Source: an uncultured Stenotrophomonas sp.
GTDB taxonomy: Bacteria > Pseudomonadota > Gammaproteobacteria > Xanthomonadales > Xanthomonadaceae
Assembly: GCA_900078405.1 (NCBI GenBank)
Contig: FLTS01000001.1
Span: 2,194,626 to 2,258,625, forward strand
DNA length: 64,000 nucleotides
Reading direction: 5' to 3'
Of this stretch, positions 20,461-29,777 are shown piece by piece. The first letter of the stretch is position 1. The number at the start of each line of letters is the position of its first letter. The translations under genes were made by a program, and so were the position numbers. Under the pieces are notes generated by a model. It was not told the DNA's origin. It saw only the letters and a program-made list of their open reading frames with translations, and made no database searches.

Positions 20461-21180
20461 TCAGCGCACCGGGAAGTCGTAGGCGGTATCGGGCGTCGGC
20501 TCGGGCTGGAAGGTGTAGTGCCACCATTCCAGCGGGTAGTTGGCGAAGCCTTCGCTGCGCATCGCTTCCAGCAGGCGCTGCCGGTTGCGGCGCTGGTGCG
20601 CGGAGATGCCCGCACTGTCGGTGTGGGCCAGCGGGTCGAAGCGGTCGAAGCCGGTGCCCATATCCAGCTCCACGCAGGCGCCGCCGCGGCAGTCGAGCAG
20701 GCCCAGGTCGATGGTGGCGCCGCGGCTGTGGCCGGAATGCGCGGCGATATAGCCCTGCTCCACCAGCAGGCCCTTGTCGATGTTCGGGTAGTAGCGGGCC
20801 TTGGCCTGCTGGTCGGCGGGGTCGTCGACCCAGCGCATGAACGCCTGCACCGCGCGCACCGGGCGGTAGCAGTCGTACAGGCGCAGCGCGTGGCCCTGCG
20901 CCCGCAGCCGGCGCTGCACCCGCGCCAGCGCCTGCGCGGCCGCGGCATGCAGGTAGCAGCGCGGTGCTTCGTAGCCGGGTACCGGGCGGCCGGTGAAGTT
21001 GTCGCTGCCGGCGTAGCGCATGTCCGGCACGAAGTCCGGCGCCAGCGTGGCGACGTCGAGCATGCCGGCCTGCGCCGGGTCGGACGCCGGCGATACCGCC
21101 GGCGCGTCACCGGTTGCCGCGCCGACCGGGATCAGCAACGACGCGGCGATCACGACCATGTGCCGGAGCGGACGGACCAT
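20461..21180 (-). CDS. D-Ala-D-Ala dipeptidase, VanX/DdpX family
   Basis: A zinc metallopeptidase of family M15D that splits D-Ala-D-Ala. The 239-aa protein has an N-terminal signal peptide, so it probably acts in the periplasm, unlike cytoplasmic VanX. Zinc and catalytic residues are visible with VanX spacing: H151 and D158 in SGHSRGATIDL, E218 and H221 in LEWWHY. The YDCYRPVRA block carries the substrate-site Arg. Its start lies nine bases after the amidase stop codon. There is no vanH or vanA, so a glycopeptide-resistance role is unlikely; salvage of peptidoglycan-derived D-Ala-D-Ala fits the neighbours better. Confidence 0.92.
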   Translation of the reverse strand: MVRPLRHMVVIAASLLIPVGAATGDAPAVSPASDPAQAGMLDVATLAPDFVPDMRYAGSDNFTGRPVPGYEAPRCYLHAAAAQALARVQRRLRAQGHALRLYDCYRPVRAVQAFMRWVDDPADQQAKARYYPNIDKGLLVEQGYIAAHSGHSRGATIDLGLLDCRGGACVELDMGTGFDRFDPLAHTDSAGISAHQRRNRQRLLEAMRSEGFANYPLEWWHYTFQPEPTPDTAYDFPVR

Positions 21181-21189
21181 GGGTCGGCC

Positions 21190-21942
21190 TCAGCGCCTGC
21201 CGGCGTCGGCCGTCAGCGCATGCAGGATGCGCAGGTCCTCGGCATCCAGTTCGCCACCGTCCAGGCCACGGAAATGGTTGCGGAAGGCGCGCACGGTGGC
21301 TTCACGGTCATCGAGCGGGTAGCCGACCAGCCGCAGCGCCGCCCATGGGTCGAAGCCGTCCGGTGCCGGCGGCGCATCGGCCGCCGGCCAGCGGCCGAAG
21401 CCGGCCTCGGCCAGCCGCCGCCACGGAAACAGCGGGCCCGGGTCGATCTTGCGCGTGGGCGCGAAATCCTGATGGCCGACCACCTGCGTGCGCGGGATGC
21501 GCAGGCGCGCGCACAGGTCGTCCAGCAGCACCAGCAGGCTGTCGATCTGCGCCGGGGCGAACGGCGAGCGGCCGTCGTTGTCCAGCTCGATGCCGATCGA
21601 GGCGGAATTGATGTCGGTGATCGTGCCCCAGCTGCCGGCGCCGCCGTGCCAGGCGCGCTGTTCGTCGCTGACCAGTTGATAGCGCTGGCCGTCGCGGCCG
21701 ATCAGATAGTGCGCACTGACCGGGCCGCCGCTGTTGCGGCTGCGCAGCGTGTCCAGGCTGCGCTGCACCGAATCCTGCTCGGTGTAATGAATGACGATCA
21801 GCACCGGCCGGCGCAGGTCGTGGTTCGGCGAGGGCACCCAGGTCGCCAACGGGTTGCGCGCGGGCACGTGGCCGCAGCCGGCCAGCAGCGCGGTGGCCAG
21901 CAGCAGCGGGAATGTCGCAAGCCTGATGTGCATCGTGTTCAT
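21190..21942 (-). CDS. N-acetylmuramoyl-L-alanine amidase, AmiD-like lipoprotein
   Basis: Cleaves the bond between MurNAc and the L-Ala of the stem peptide. The 251-aa protein starts with a lipoprotein signal (LLAGC, Cys23 followed by Gly), which suggests an outer-membrane anchor like E. coli AmiD. The Amidase_2 zinc ligands are H52 (VIHYTEQ), H157 (VGHQDF) and D167 (KIDPG), with the catalytic Glu in GIEL (E119). A C-terminal helical segment (from about residue 185) resembles the peptidoglycan-binding-like extension of AmiD. The ATG at 21942 was chosen because it gives the lipobox signal; a second ATG lies at 21933. Part of the minus-strand murein operon. Confidence 0.92.
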   Translation of the reverse strand: MNTMHIRLATFPLLLATALLAGCGHVPARNPLATWVPSPNHDLRRPVLIVIHYTEQDSVQRSLDTLRSRNSGGPVSAHYLIGRDGQRYQLVSDEQRAWHGGAGSWGTITDINSASIGIELDNDGRSPFAPAQIDSLLVLLDDLCARLRIPRTQVVGHQDFAPTRKIDPGPLFPWRRLAEAGFGRWPAADAPPAPDGFDPWAALRLVGYPLDDREATVRAFRNHFRGLDGGELDAEDLRILHALTADAGRR

Positions 21943-21988
21943 GCCGCTATCGTGCCTGAAGTGAACATCATGACTGTGCATCGCCGCA

Positions 21989-23542
21989 TCACCGGCAATT
22001 GCCGACGCGACTGAATTCCAGGTCCTGGAAGTCGTAGCTGAAGTCGATGTCCGGGTCGATGGCGCGCAAGCGCAGGCGCCGCCGCGGACCGTCGCCGGCA
22101 AATTCCAGCCAGGCGTCGGCGTCCTCGCCGATGCCCTGCCAACGCACCCACGGGTGGCCGTCGGCCAGCATCACTTGGCCATGCATCGCCGGCGACTTCT
22201 CCGCGGCGAAGGCGATGCCGCCGGCGGCCGGGCACAGCTCGACCCGGCCGAACCACGGGTCAACCCACACCCCGGCATCGGCGCCGAAGCCGGCCACCGT
22301 GGCCGGTACGCCCTGCGGCACGGGAACGGGACCGTGACCATCGGCGCGGTGTTGCGCGGCTTCCTGCTCCAGCAGGCCGGCGTAGTACGCCACGTCGAGG
22401 CCGGCGCCGGGCCGGGTCTGCTGCTTGAGCAACGCCTGCATCAGCACCGTGCGCGCGTCCTCGGCCTCGCCGTTGATCAGGATCACCGCGCCGCTGCGAC
22501 GGTCCGGCAGCAGTGCCAACGAGGAATACATGCCCGACAGCGTGCCGGTGTGCGCGACCTTCCACTGCCCGTCCATGTCCGACAGGCGCCAGCCGTAGCC
22601 GTAGGCGTGGAAATGGGTATTGTCCCAGTCGCGCTGGCGCTGGCCGACCGGCATCGGCATGTGCGCGGTCCACAGCGCGCGGCGTTGGGTTGCGTCCAGC
22701 CAGCCCGGCGCCTGCTGCGGGTCGAGCAGCACCTGCATCCAGCGCAGCATGTCGTTCAGGCTGCAGCGCACGCCGCCGGCCGCCATCGACGGGAAGTCGT
22801 CCACCCGCGCCGGCTCGGCCGCCGCCGGGATGTTGCGCGCGGCGGCGCGCCGATGCGGGCGCGCGACGTTGCCGACCGCGGCTGGCGACCACTGCCCGGC
22901 CTGGCAGCGCGCCATGCCCAGCGGCGCGAAGATCTCCTCGCGCAGCAGTTGCGCATATGGCTTGCCGCCGGCCGCGGCCGCCACTTCGCCGGCCACCACG
23001 TACAGCAGGTTGTCGTAGGCGTAGTCGGCGCGGAAGCTGCCCGCCGGTTTGAGGTGGGCCAGCCCGGCGATGATGTCCTGGCGGCTGAAATGGTTCGGCT
23101 CCGGCCACAGCATCAGGTCGCCGGCGCCCAGCCCGAGGCCGCTGTTGTGGATCAGCAGGTCGCGCACCTGCATGTGCGTGGTCACCCACGGGTCGTGCAT
23201 GCGGAACGGCGGCAGGTGCCTGGTCACCGGGTCGTCCCAGCGCAGCTTGCCGGCCTGCACCAGCCGCGCCAGCACCGCGGCGGTCATCGCCTTGGTGTTG
23301 GAAGCGATCTTGAACAGGGTGTCGGCATCGACCGGCGTGCCCTCGCCCGAGACCCGTTCGCCGCGGGTGCCGGTGTAGACGACCTTGCCGTCCTCGATCA
23401 CGCCGACCGCGATGCCCGGCAAGTGGTAATGCGCGTAGGCCGCGTCCAGTGCCTGCTCGTACCGCGCCGTGCCGTCATCGACGGCGGCATGGACGGCGGC
23501 CGGCAGCAACAGCAGACATAGCAGCAGGCACTTGGTCGGCAT
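21989..23542 (-). CDS. Serine hydrolase of the class C beta-lactamase / S12 family
   Basis: A 517-aa exported protein (signal peptide ending VHA-A) with the penicillin-binding fold motifs: S81-N-T-K84, Y176-D-N178 and a C-terminal HTG in VAHTGTLSG. A separate C-terminal beta-rich domain (about residues 390-517) follows, as in many S12 D-aminopeptidases and esterases. True AmpC enzymes are shorter, about 380 aa, so activity on D-Ala-containing peptides is at least as likely as beta-lactam hydrolysis. The start at 23542 gives a clean signal peptide. It lies 46 bases upstream of the amidase gene in an apparent operon. Confidence 0.88.
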   Translation of the reverse strand: MPTKCLLLCLLLLPAAVHAAVDDGTARYEQALDAAYAHYHLPGIAVGVIEDGKVVYTGTRGERVSGEGTPVDADTLFKIASNTKAMTAAVLARLVQAGKLRWDDPVTRHLPPFRMHDPWVTTHMQVRDLLIHNSGLGLGAGDLMLWPEPNHFSRQDIIAGLAHLKPAGSFRADYAYDNLLYVVAGEVAAAAGGKPYAQLLREEIFAPLGMARCQAGQWSPAAVGNVARPHRRAAARNIPAAAEPARVDDFPSMAAGGVRCSLNDMLRWMQVLLDPQQAPGWLDATQRRALWTAHMPMPVGQRQRDWDNTHFHAYGYGWRLSDMDGQWKVAHTGTLSGMYSSLALLPDRRSGAVILINGEAEDARTVLMQALLKQQTRPGAGLDVAYYAGLLEQEAAQHRADGHGPVPVPQGVPATVAGFGADAGVWVDPWFGRVELCPAAGGIAFAAEKSPAMHGQVMLADGHPWVRWQGIGEDADAWLEFAGDGPRRRLRLRAIDPDIDFSYDFQDLEFSRVGNCR

Positions 23543-23640
23543 GGTTCCACTCCGCGGCTGGTGATTGTCCAATGCGACGCTGCCGTGCATTCCTGCACGG
23601 CAGCGGGTGCCGCGGCAAGCATTGCCGGTAGTGGCCCGGA

Positions 23641-26600
23641 TCAGAAGTTCCAGGTCACCACCAGTTGCGCGTAGCGCGGGGACTGCCAGCGGGTGCCGGT
23701 GCCGTACAGGCCACGGGTGACGCCCGGCCCCTTCTCGTACCGCGCGCGCTGGTTGATGACTTCCTGTTCGTTGAGCAGGTTGTAGACCGACAGCCGCGCC
23801 TTCAGGTCGATGCCTTCCACCGGCAGGGTCCAGGTAACGTTGGCGCCGAGATTGTAGGTCCACGGCATGCGACCACCCCAGCCGCGCCCGGCGTATTCGA
23901 ACTCACGCTGGTCCCACGACCCGCCACAGTTCTTCACGCAATGCCAGAACGAACCACCACCGGAGCCTTCGGTCACGAAACTGGCGGCACCCGTGCTGTC
24001 ATCCGGCCACGCAACGCCCAGCGCGGTGATCGGCCCACCGGACAGCGCGGTGAACGTGCCGCCGAAGGACCACATCTCGTTGAGCTTGTAGCTGCCGCGC
24101 AGCTTGATCTGGTGACGATGGTCGTTGAACAGCGGACCGTAGTCCTGGTTGTTGGCCGGGTGGTCCCAGTGCTGGACCATGCCGGTGTCGCCGTAGTTGG
24201 TATCCGAATTCACCGGGCCTTCGTGATTGCCCTCGGACTTGGACCACAGGTAGGACGCGTTGAATGCCCACTTGTCGTCCCAGGCACGGTCGATCTGGAA
24301 TTCCAGTGCCTTGTAGGTGCGCTTGGGCTTGGAGTAGCCCACCACCTCGCCACTGCCCCCTTTGATGTAGCCCGCCTTCGAGGTATCGATGGTGATCCAG
24401 CCCTCGGTGTCGCAACCGATGTCCTCGTTGCCCCAGATGGTCACCTTTTCGCCGGGGTTGGCGATAGGCCACAGGCTGTAGCCGACCGGACCACAGGGGG
24501 TGTGGTTGATGCGGATGTCGTCCATCGCATTGGGCATGCGCCGGTAGGTCGCATTGACACCCCACGACCAGGCCTGGTTGATCATCTGCTGGAAGCCGAG
24601 GATTGCCTCGTCCTGGTAGACCGCGTCCAGATCACGGCTCACGCTCTGACGCAGGTCGTCGACGGGCAGGTTGTAGGAATCGTCGACCGGGCCGATCTGC
24701 GCTCCGAGGACCGGCTCCATGTAGCCGGAGCCGGTGATCGGGTTCGTGGCCGGCCGCCAGCCATCCAGCGCATAGAAGGTGCGCTCGTCGATCAGGCCAC
24801 CGGCGAAGTTGTAGTTGATGATGTTGGTGACCGGCAGGTAGTAACGGCCCAGGTTGCCGGACAGCTTCGTGCTGCCATCCCCCTTCATGTCCCAGCTGAA
24901 GCCCAGCCGCGGCGATACCAGGTTGTCCATCTTGATGAAGCTGGCGCCGCTTGCAGTCTTGTTGTCGAAACCATCCACGCGCACGCCCAGGTTCAGCACC
25001 AGGTTGGAAGTAACGCTCCAGACGTCCTCCAGGTAGTACGCGTTGGCCGTGGTCTCGAACACGCCGCCATCGATGCGCCGGCGCCCCATCACGATGGCGT
25101 CGACGCCGCCGGGCACGAGCGCGCCATTGTCCAGCTCGGCGCCGGGCGTGGCGCCGAAGACCGAGTAACGCATGCCGGTCGAGCCCGGGTAGTGGGTGGT
25201 GCGGTCCGTGGTCATTTCCTCACGGTCCAGGCCGAAGCGCAGCAGGTGGTCACCCAGTACCCATTCGAAATCCAGGCGCCCCACCTTGCGCTCGTCATGG
25301 TGGTCGACCACGGACGTCGATGCGCTGGGGTGGCAACTGACCGCTGGTTTGCCCATCGCGGTGTAGACGCCGTTGTAGCTGGCATCGATGAGCACTTGCG
25401 AGCACAGCGCATCGGCCGGCGACGCACTGAGCGCCTGGCTGCGGTTGACGCCATACATCGCCTTGGCGGTGAAATTGTCGCCGAACTGGCCGATGTAGGT
25501 CAGCGAGCCGTTCTTGCCGCCGCCATCATCCACGCTGGTGCCCTTCAGGTCACCGATGGCCCGGGTGTCGAAATCGTAAAGATTGGTCGAATTGTCAGTA
25601 CTGCCCTCGTCCGAGAAAGCCAGCAGCTCAAGCCGATGGTTATCGGTGATGTTCCAGTCCAGCTTGGCCCCCCAGAATCCGTTGTCGGACTTGGCGCGTG
25701 ACCACTCGGTGCCAGCATTGTTGGTGTTGCCGTAGTTGCCTTGGCGCTGTTCGTACATGCCGAAGAAAAACAACTTGTCCTTTACCAGCGGACCGGACGC
25801 CCACGCATTCGCCTTCATGAAGCTGCTGGTGTCATGGCTGGCCTTGTATACGGCCGAGGCTGCGGTGCCGTCACCGTCAACCCTGTCGAACTGGTGATCG
25901 TCCGCCTTCGAGCGCCATGCGTTCGGTTCGAAAGTGAACTCCACGCCGCTCTTGAATTCATTGCTGCCGGAGCGGGTCACCGCGTTGATCACACCGCCGG
26001 TGCTGCGGCCGAATTCCACCGAATAGCCGCCGGTCTTGACCTGGAACTCCTGGAAGAAGGCAAACGGCGCGCTGGAAAAGCTCTGCCGACGGTAGAAATC
26101 GGTGACATTCAGGCCGTTGATGAAGACCGAGTTCTCGGCCACCGACGAACCGCCGAAGCTGATGCCGCCGAACGACGAGTTGCCGCCGACCACGCCCGGC
26201 GCCAGCAGGGCCACCGACCCCATGTCCTGCGCCACCGGCATGCGTGCCAGTTCTTCGCGGGAAACGGTGGTAACCGTCTCGGTCGAATACACGTCCACCC
26301 GGTTGACGATGCGCGAGCCGACCACCTGGATCGAATCCAGCGTTATCGCCTCATCACCACCACCGAGGTTGACCGTGGTGGTGCCGCCCAGCGACACGTT
26401 GACGTTCAACGGCTCGCCCTCGCTGCGGCCGTCGCGTTGCAGCTGCAGGCGGTAGTCACCCACCGGCAGCTGGCCGAGGCGGTAGTTGCCGTCGCGGCTG
26501 GCGGTGATGGTGCGGGTCAGGCCGGTGGCGGTATTGGTGATGGTGATCTGGTCGCCGGCGTTGGCCCGGCCGGCGATGGCACCGGTGGCGCTCTGCGCCA

Positions 26601-26679
26601 TGACCGTGGGCGCCAGCGCCCCCAGGCAGGCGCCCAGTGCGACGCAGAGCGCCGCCTTCTTCAGCATTTTCGTGTTCAT
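23641..26679 (-). CDS. TonB-dependent outer-membrane receptor, Oar-like
   Basis: A 1012-aa active importer of the outer membrane. After the signal peptide (ending VMAQ) comes a carboxypeptidase-regulatory-like beta domain (ATGAIAGRANAGDQITI to about residue 100), then a TonB-box-like TLDSIQVVGSR, the plug domain (to about residue 240), and a long barrel ending in QLVVTWNF with the C-terminal Phe typical of outer-membrane proteins. This layout is shared with xanthomonad Oar-like receptors that import peptides or glycans. The ATG at 26679 has AGGAGAG upstream; the longer open frame runs through the next gene and is rejected. Placed between murein-cutting genes, so muropeptide uptake is inferred, not shown. 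Confidence 0.94.
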   Translation of the reverse strand: MNTKMLKKAALCVALGACLGALAPTVMAQSATGAIAGRANAGDQITITNTATGLTRTITASRDGNYRLGQLPVGDYRLQLQRDGRSEGEPLNVNVSLGGTTTVNLGGGDEAITLDSIQVVGSRIVNRVDVYSTETVTTVSREELARMPVAQDMGSVALLAPGVVGGNSSFGGISFGGSSVAENSVFINGLNVTDFYRRQSFSSAPFAFFQEFQVKTGGYSVEFGRSTGGVINAVTRSGSNEFKSGVEFTFEPNAWRSKADDHQFDRVDGDGTAASAVYKASHDTSSFMKANAWASGPLVKDKLFFFGMYEQRQGNYGNTNNAGTEWSRAKSDNGFWGAKLDWNITDNHRLELLAFSDEGSTDNSTNLYDFDTRAIGDLKGTSVDDGGGKNGSLTYIGQFGDNFTAKAMYGVNRSQALSASPADALCSQVLIDASYNGVYTAMGKPAVSCHPSASTSVVDHHDERKVGRLDFEWVLGDHLLRFGLDREEMTTDRTTHYPGSTGMRYSVFGATPGAELDNGALVPGGVDAIVMGRRRIDGGVFETTANAYYLEDVWSVTSNLVLNLGVRVDGFDNKTASGASFIKMDNLVSPRLGFSWDMKGDGSTKLSGNLGRYYLPVTNIINYNFAGGLIDERTFYALDGWRPATNPITGSGYMEPVLGAQIGPVDDSYNLPVDDLRQSVSRDLDAVYQDEAILGFQQMINQAWSWGVNATYRRMPNAMDDIRINHTPCGPVGYSLWPIANPGEKVTIWGNEDIGCDTEGWITIDTSKAGYIKGGSGEVVGYSKPKRTYKALEFQIDRAWDDKWAFNASYLWSKSEGNHEGPVNSDTNYGDTGMVQHWDHPANNQDYGPLFNDHRHQIKLRGSYKLNEMWSFGGTFTALSGGPITALGVAWPDDSTGAASFVTEGSGGGSFWHCVKNCGGSWDQREFEYAGRGWGGRMPWTYNLGANVTWTLPVEGIDLKARLSVYNLLNEQEVINQRARYEKGPGVTRGLYGTGTRWQSPRYAQLVVTWNF

Positions 26680-26729
26680 CGTTCTGCTCTCTCCTGCAGA
26701 GGTTGGAAGTACGGCGGTGGTGCAGCGCT

Positions 26730-28217
26730 TCAGGCTTCCGGCGGCGGCAATACCTGCCACCGGAAGTCGTAATCCCACTGGTCGAAATAGAGGTTGCCGC
26801 CGGCCCACTCCACTTCGCCGCGTTGCGAATCCACCGTTTCCGAGCGGAAGTGCCGCTTGGCCGGCCACAGCGGTTGCGCGTAGTCGTCGTTGAAGGTGAT
26901 GCGGTAGGCGTCCAGCCCGCCGAAATAGAAGTCGCGCAGCGCCGGTTGCGCGCTGTCGAGCGCGCCAGTGGTCACATCCATCGGCACCCAGCCGTAGGGT
27001 GCCAGGTACAGCGCACCCCAGTCGTGCAGGTTGCTGTAGCCCACCGTGTCGTCCGAATACACCATGCCCGACTGCCAGCGCGCGGGGATGCCGTTCAGCC
27101 GCAGCAGCGCGATCAGCAGCAGCGTCTGCTGGCCGCAGTCGGCGTGGTTGGCGTGCAGCGCGTGGTCGCTGATGTTGCTGAGGGTGGAATATTCGCGCGC
27201 GCCGCCCCACGGGATGCGGTCCACCGCGTCGAACAGCCTGCGCGCGACGCGGTACGGGTGGGTTTCATCGCCCACCACCTCGCGCGAGAACGCGCGCAGC
27301 GCCGGGGTGAACAGCACGTGCGGCGCGCGTTCGGCCAGGTACGGCGCCAGCGCCGGGTCGTGCGGCGTCGGCTGCACCTTGTCCGGGTCGATGGCGACGT
27401 GGCGCGCGTACACCGTCAGCTCGTAGCTGACCGAGAATTCGGTGGGGCTGCCGGCCACCGCCGTGCGCTCCAGGTAGGCGGTGCGCTGCAGGGTCGATTC
27501 CGGCGCCACCTGCGCGCCTGCCGGCACGCTGCCCAGCCAGCGGATCTCCTGCTGCTGGCCGGCGATGGCGCGCGAGTACGGGATCCACGCGCGCACGGTT
27601 TCGCCGGCCGGCACCGCGTCGGCGGCGACCGTGAGCGACTGCGTCACCCGCACCCGCCGCGGCGCGACGCTGGAAGCACCGCTGGCCTGCGCAGCGGCCA
27701 GCACTTCGGCATGGTGCGGGGTCGGCACCTCGAACGGGCCGGGCGCGGGCGGCTTGATCGTGGGCGCGCGCCGCGCCACCGCCGCCGTGCTGACCCGGAA
27801 CAGGTTGGACGGCGCGCGTTTGAACCAGCGGCGCTCGCCGTCGATGTCCAGGTGCTCGATCAACCCGGCCTCGTCCCAGTCGCGGAACTCGTCCTCGCGC
27901 AGGTCGGGGATGTAGCGGCGCACCGCCGCCATCGCCTGTTCGCGGTCAAGGCTGAAGTCCAGCCGTATCCGGCGCATGCGCTCGCGCTGGAACAACCAGT
28001 CTTCGCGCTGTGCGGCGGACATGTCCTGTTGCCGCAATGCCGCATCGATCTGCGCCTGCGCGGCGGCGAAATCGCCGCGGTCCACGCGTGCGGCCACCTG
28101 CGCCAGCGGCTCGCCCGCAGCAACCGCGAATGGCAGCAGGCACAGCAGCCCGGCAGCAAGCCGGCGCTGCCGGGAGGCGACGAGAACGGGGGCGAACTGG
28201 CGAAACGCGAATTCCAC
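26730..28217 (-). CDS. Exported transglutaminase-like (papain-fold) protein
   Basis: A 495-aa protein with an N-terminal hydrophobic signal and a C-terminal transglutaminase-like domain. The Cys-His-Asp triad is C361 (HADCGQQTLL), H398 (NLHDWG) and D414 (PMDVTTG). Before it lies a beta-rich region (about residues 185-280) like the domain that precedes the core in bacterial transglutaminase-like proteins. These domains often act as peptidases or amidases, not cross-linkers. It starts with GTG at 28217 after GGGAAG. First gene of the minus-strand arm, sharing the AT-rich region 28218-28346 with the NlpC/P60 gene. Confidence 0.88.
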   Translation of the reverse strand: MEFAFRQFAPVLVASRQRRLAAGLLCLLPFAVAAGEPLAQVAARVDRGDFAAAQAQIDAALRQQDMSAAQREDWLFQRERMRRIRLDFSLDREQAMAAVRRYIPDLREDEFRDWDEAGLIEHLDIDGERRWFKRAPSNLFRVSTAAVARRAPTIKPPAPGPFEVPTPHHAEVLAAAQASGASSVAPRRVRVTQSLTVAADAVPAGETVRAWIPYSRAIAGQQQEIRWLGSVPAGAQVAPESTLQRTAYLERTAVAGSPTEFSVSYELTVYARHVAIDPDKVQPTPHDPALAPYLAERAPHVLFTPALRAFSREVVGDETHPYRVARRLFDAVDRIPWGGAREYSTLSNISDHALHANHADCGQQTLLLIALLRLNGIPARWQSGMVYSDDTVGYSNLHDWGALYLAPYGWVPMDVTTGALDSAQPALRDFYFGGLDAYRITFNDDYAQPLWPAKRHFRSETVDSQRGEVEWAGGNLYFDQWDYDFRWQVLPPPEA

Positions 28218-28277
28218 GGCAACACTTCCCGGGTGCAGGGTGGTGGCGGTGGTGTAGCACGCCCCCGATGGGCGGTC

Positions 28278-28320
28278 AATAATTTATTCTTGCTTTCGAC
28301 GAACAAAGGAATAACTATTC
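28278..28320. promoter_or_regulatory. AT-rich repeated motif between divergent operons, candidate operator
   Basis: In a GC-rich setting this short stretch holds AATAATTTATTCTT (28278-28291) and GAATAACTATTCTTC (28309-28323). Both contain an AATAA/TATTC dyad, and the second is a near-perfect inverted repeat GAATA-(2)-TATTC. Placed between two divergent operons, they are good candidates for binding of the RpiR-type regulator encoded at 31545, or for the two promoters. Confidence 0.5.
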
Positions 28321-28346
28321 TTCACGCATCCCGATGGAGCCCGCCG

Positions 28347-29777
28347 ATGAACGCCCTTTCCTCCCGGCTGCCGCTTGCGCGCGTGCTGCTGCTTGCCGCG
28401 GCCTTGTGTGCAGGACAGGCCCTCGCGCGCGACACCGCCCCGGTGGTCGCGCCCGGCCACGCCGGCATCGTCGGCCTGCGCGAGGCCTACCTGTCGCCCG
28501 ATTACTGGATCGCGCACCAGGCCGAACCGGACCGGGTGATCCTCGACCGCGCCGGCATTGCCACGCAGAACGCGCGCATGCGCCGGCTCGACCCGTCCCT
28601 GCATGACCTGCGCGCGCTGCCGGCCATGCTGGCGCGCGATTTCGTGCGCGAACGGATCGACGCGATCTCGCAGCCGCCGACGCGCACGCTGTACGACGTG
28701 CAGGGCGAGGAGATCAGCGCCGCGCAGTTGCGCGCGATCAGCAACAACCTCGCGCTGGAGCGCATCCCCGCCAGCCGCCCCCTCCACTACGGGCTGGTCG
28801 TACACCGCGCCGCACTGCGCGCCTTCCCCACCGGGCTGCGCGTGTTCAGCAGCCGCGGCGATACCGACATCGACCGTTTCCAGGAATCGGCGCTGTTCCC
28901 CGGCGACGCGGTGGCGGTGCTGCACGAAAGCGCCGATGGCAATTGGCTGTTCGTCGCCAGCGAGCGCTACGTGGCATGGATCGAAAAGCGCTTCATCGGT
29001 ATCGGCGACGCCGCGCAGGTGTTCGGCTACGGCGCCCACGGCCCGTACCGGGTGATCACCGGCGCCACCGCTTTCACCGCCTACACACCGGAGGAGCCGC
29101 GCCTGTCGCGGCTGCAGCTGGACATGGGCGTGCGCGTGCCGGTGCTGGCCGACTGGCCGCCGCTGCAGCCGGTCAACGGCCAGCAGGGCCACGCCGGCCA
29201 CGTCATCCAGCTGCCGGCGCGCAACGACGACGGCAGCCTCGCCTTGCTACCGGCACTGCTGCCGCGCTCGCAGGACAGCAGCGACGACTACCTGCCGCTG
29301 ACCCCGCGCAACCTCGTCACCCAGGCCTTCAAGTTTCTCGGCGAACGCTACGGCTGGGGCCATGCTTACGACACCCGCGATTGCAGCGGCTTCGTCTCCG
29401 AGGTCTACCGCAGCTTCGGCGTGCTGCTGCCGCGCAACACCAGCGCGCAGGCGGTGAGCCCGGCGCCGGATCGCATCGCCTTCGGCGACGAGGACGGCAA
29501 GGCGCGGCGCGACGCGGCGGTGGACGCACTGCAGGTCGGCGACCTGGTCTACATCCCCGGCCACGTGATGCTCACCCTCGGCCACGCCGACGGCATGGCG
29601 TGGATGATCCACGACACTTCCGGCGGCAGCTGGTTCGGCGCCGACGGCAAGCGCGTTCCGGCCCACCTCAATGGCGTGTCGGTGACGCCGCTGCAGCCGA
29701 TGATGGCCAGCGACACCGCCAGCTACGTCGACCGCATCACCAACATCCAGCGCATCCGCCCGCGAACCGCCAAATGA
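28347..29777 (+). CDS. SH3-NlpC/P60 murein peptide endopeptidase (YkfC-like)
   Basis: A cysteine peptidase of the NlpC/P60 family that cuts the gamma-D-Glu to diamino-acid bond of stem peptides. The 476-aa protein has a signal peptide (cleavage near ALA-RD), a helical N-terminal domain, two SH3-like domains (about residues 140-300) and the catalytic domain with C346 (RDCSGFV), H406 (PGHVML) and the third polar residue H422. This order matches the N_NLPC_P60, SH3_6, SH3_7, NlpC/P60 architecture known in dipeptidyl-peptidase VI and YkfC relatives, which prefer peptides with a free L-Ala end. Its stop codon overlaps the start of the epimerase gene (ATGA). Confidence 0.94.
   Translation: MNALSSRLPLARVLLLAAALCAGQALARDTAPVVAPGHAGIVGLREAYLSPDYWIAHQAEPDRVILDRAGIATQNARMRRLDPSLHDLRALPAMLARDFVRERIDAISQPPTRTLYDVQGEEISAAQLRAISNNLALERIPASRPLHYGLVVHRAALRAFPTGLRVFSSRGDTDIDRFQESALFPGDAVAVLHESADGNWLFVASERYVAWIEKRFIGIGDAAQVFGYGAHGPYRVITGATAFTAYTPEEPRLSRLQLDMGVRVPVLADWPPLQPVNGQQGHAGHVIQLPARNDDGSLALLPALLPRSQDSSDDYLPLTPRNLVTQAFKFLGERYGWGHAYDTRDCSGFVSEVYRSFGVLLPRNTSAQAVSPAPDRIAFGDEDGKARRDAAVDALQVGDLVYIPGHVMLTLGHADGMAWMIHDTSGGSWFGADGKRVPAHLNGVSVTPLQPMMASDTASYVDRITNIQRIRPRTAK

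Noticed and set aside
21989..23542. Calling the S12 enzyme a true AmpC beta-lactamase.
   Set aside because: It is over 130 residues longer than AmpC, has an extra C-terminal domain, no ampR neighbour, and sits in a murein-peptide operon.
26680..27210. A longer start for the TonB receptor (1189 aa).
   Set aside because: The extension overlaps the transglutaminase-like gene out of frame, while the ATG at 26679 has a ribosome site and begins a perfect signal peptide.
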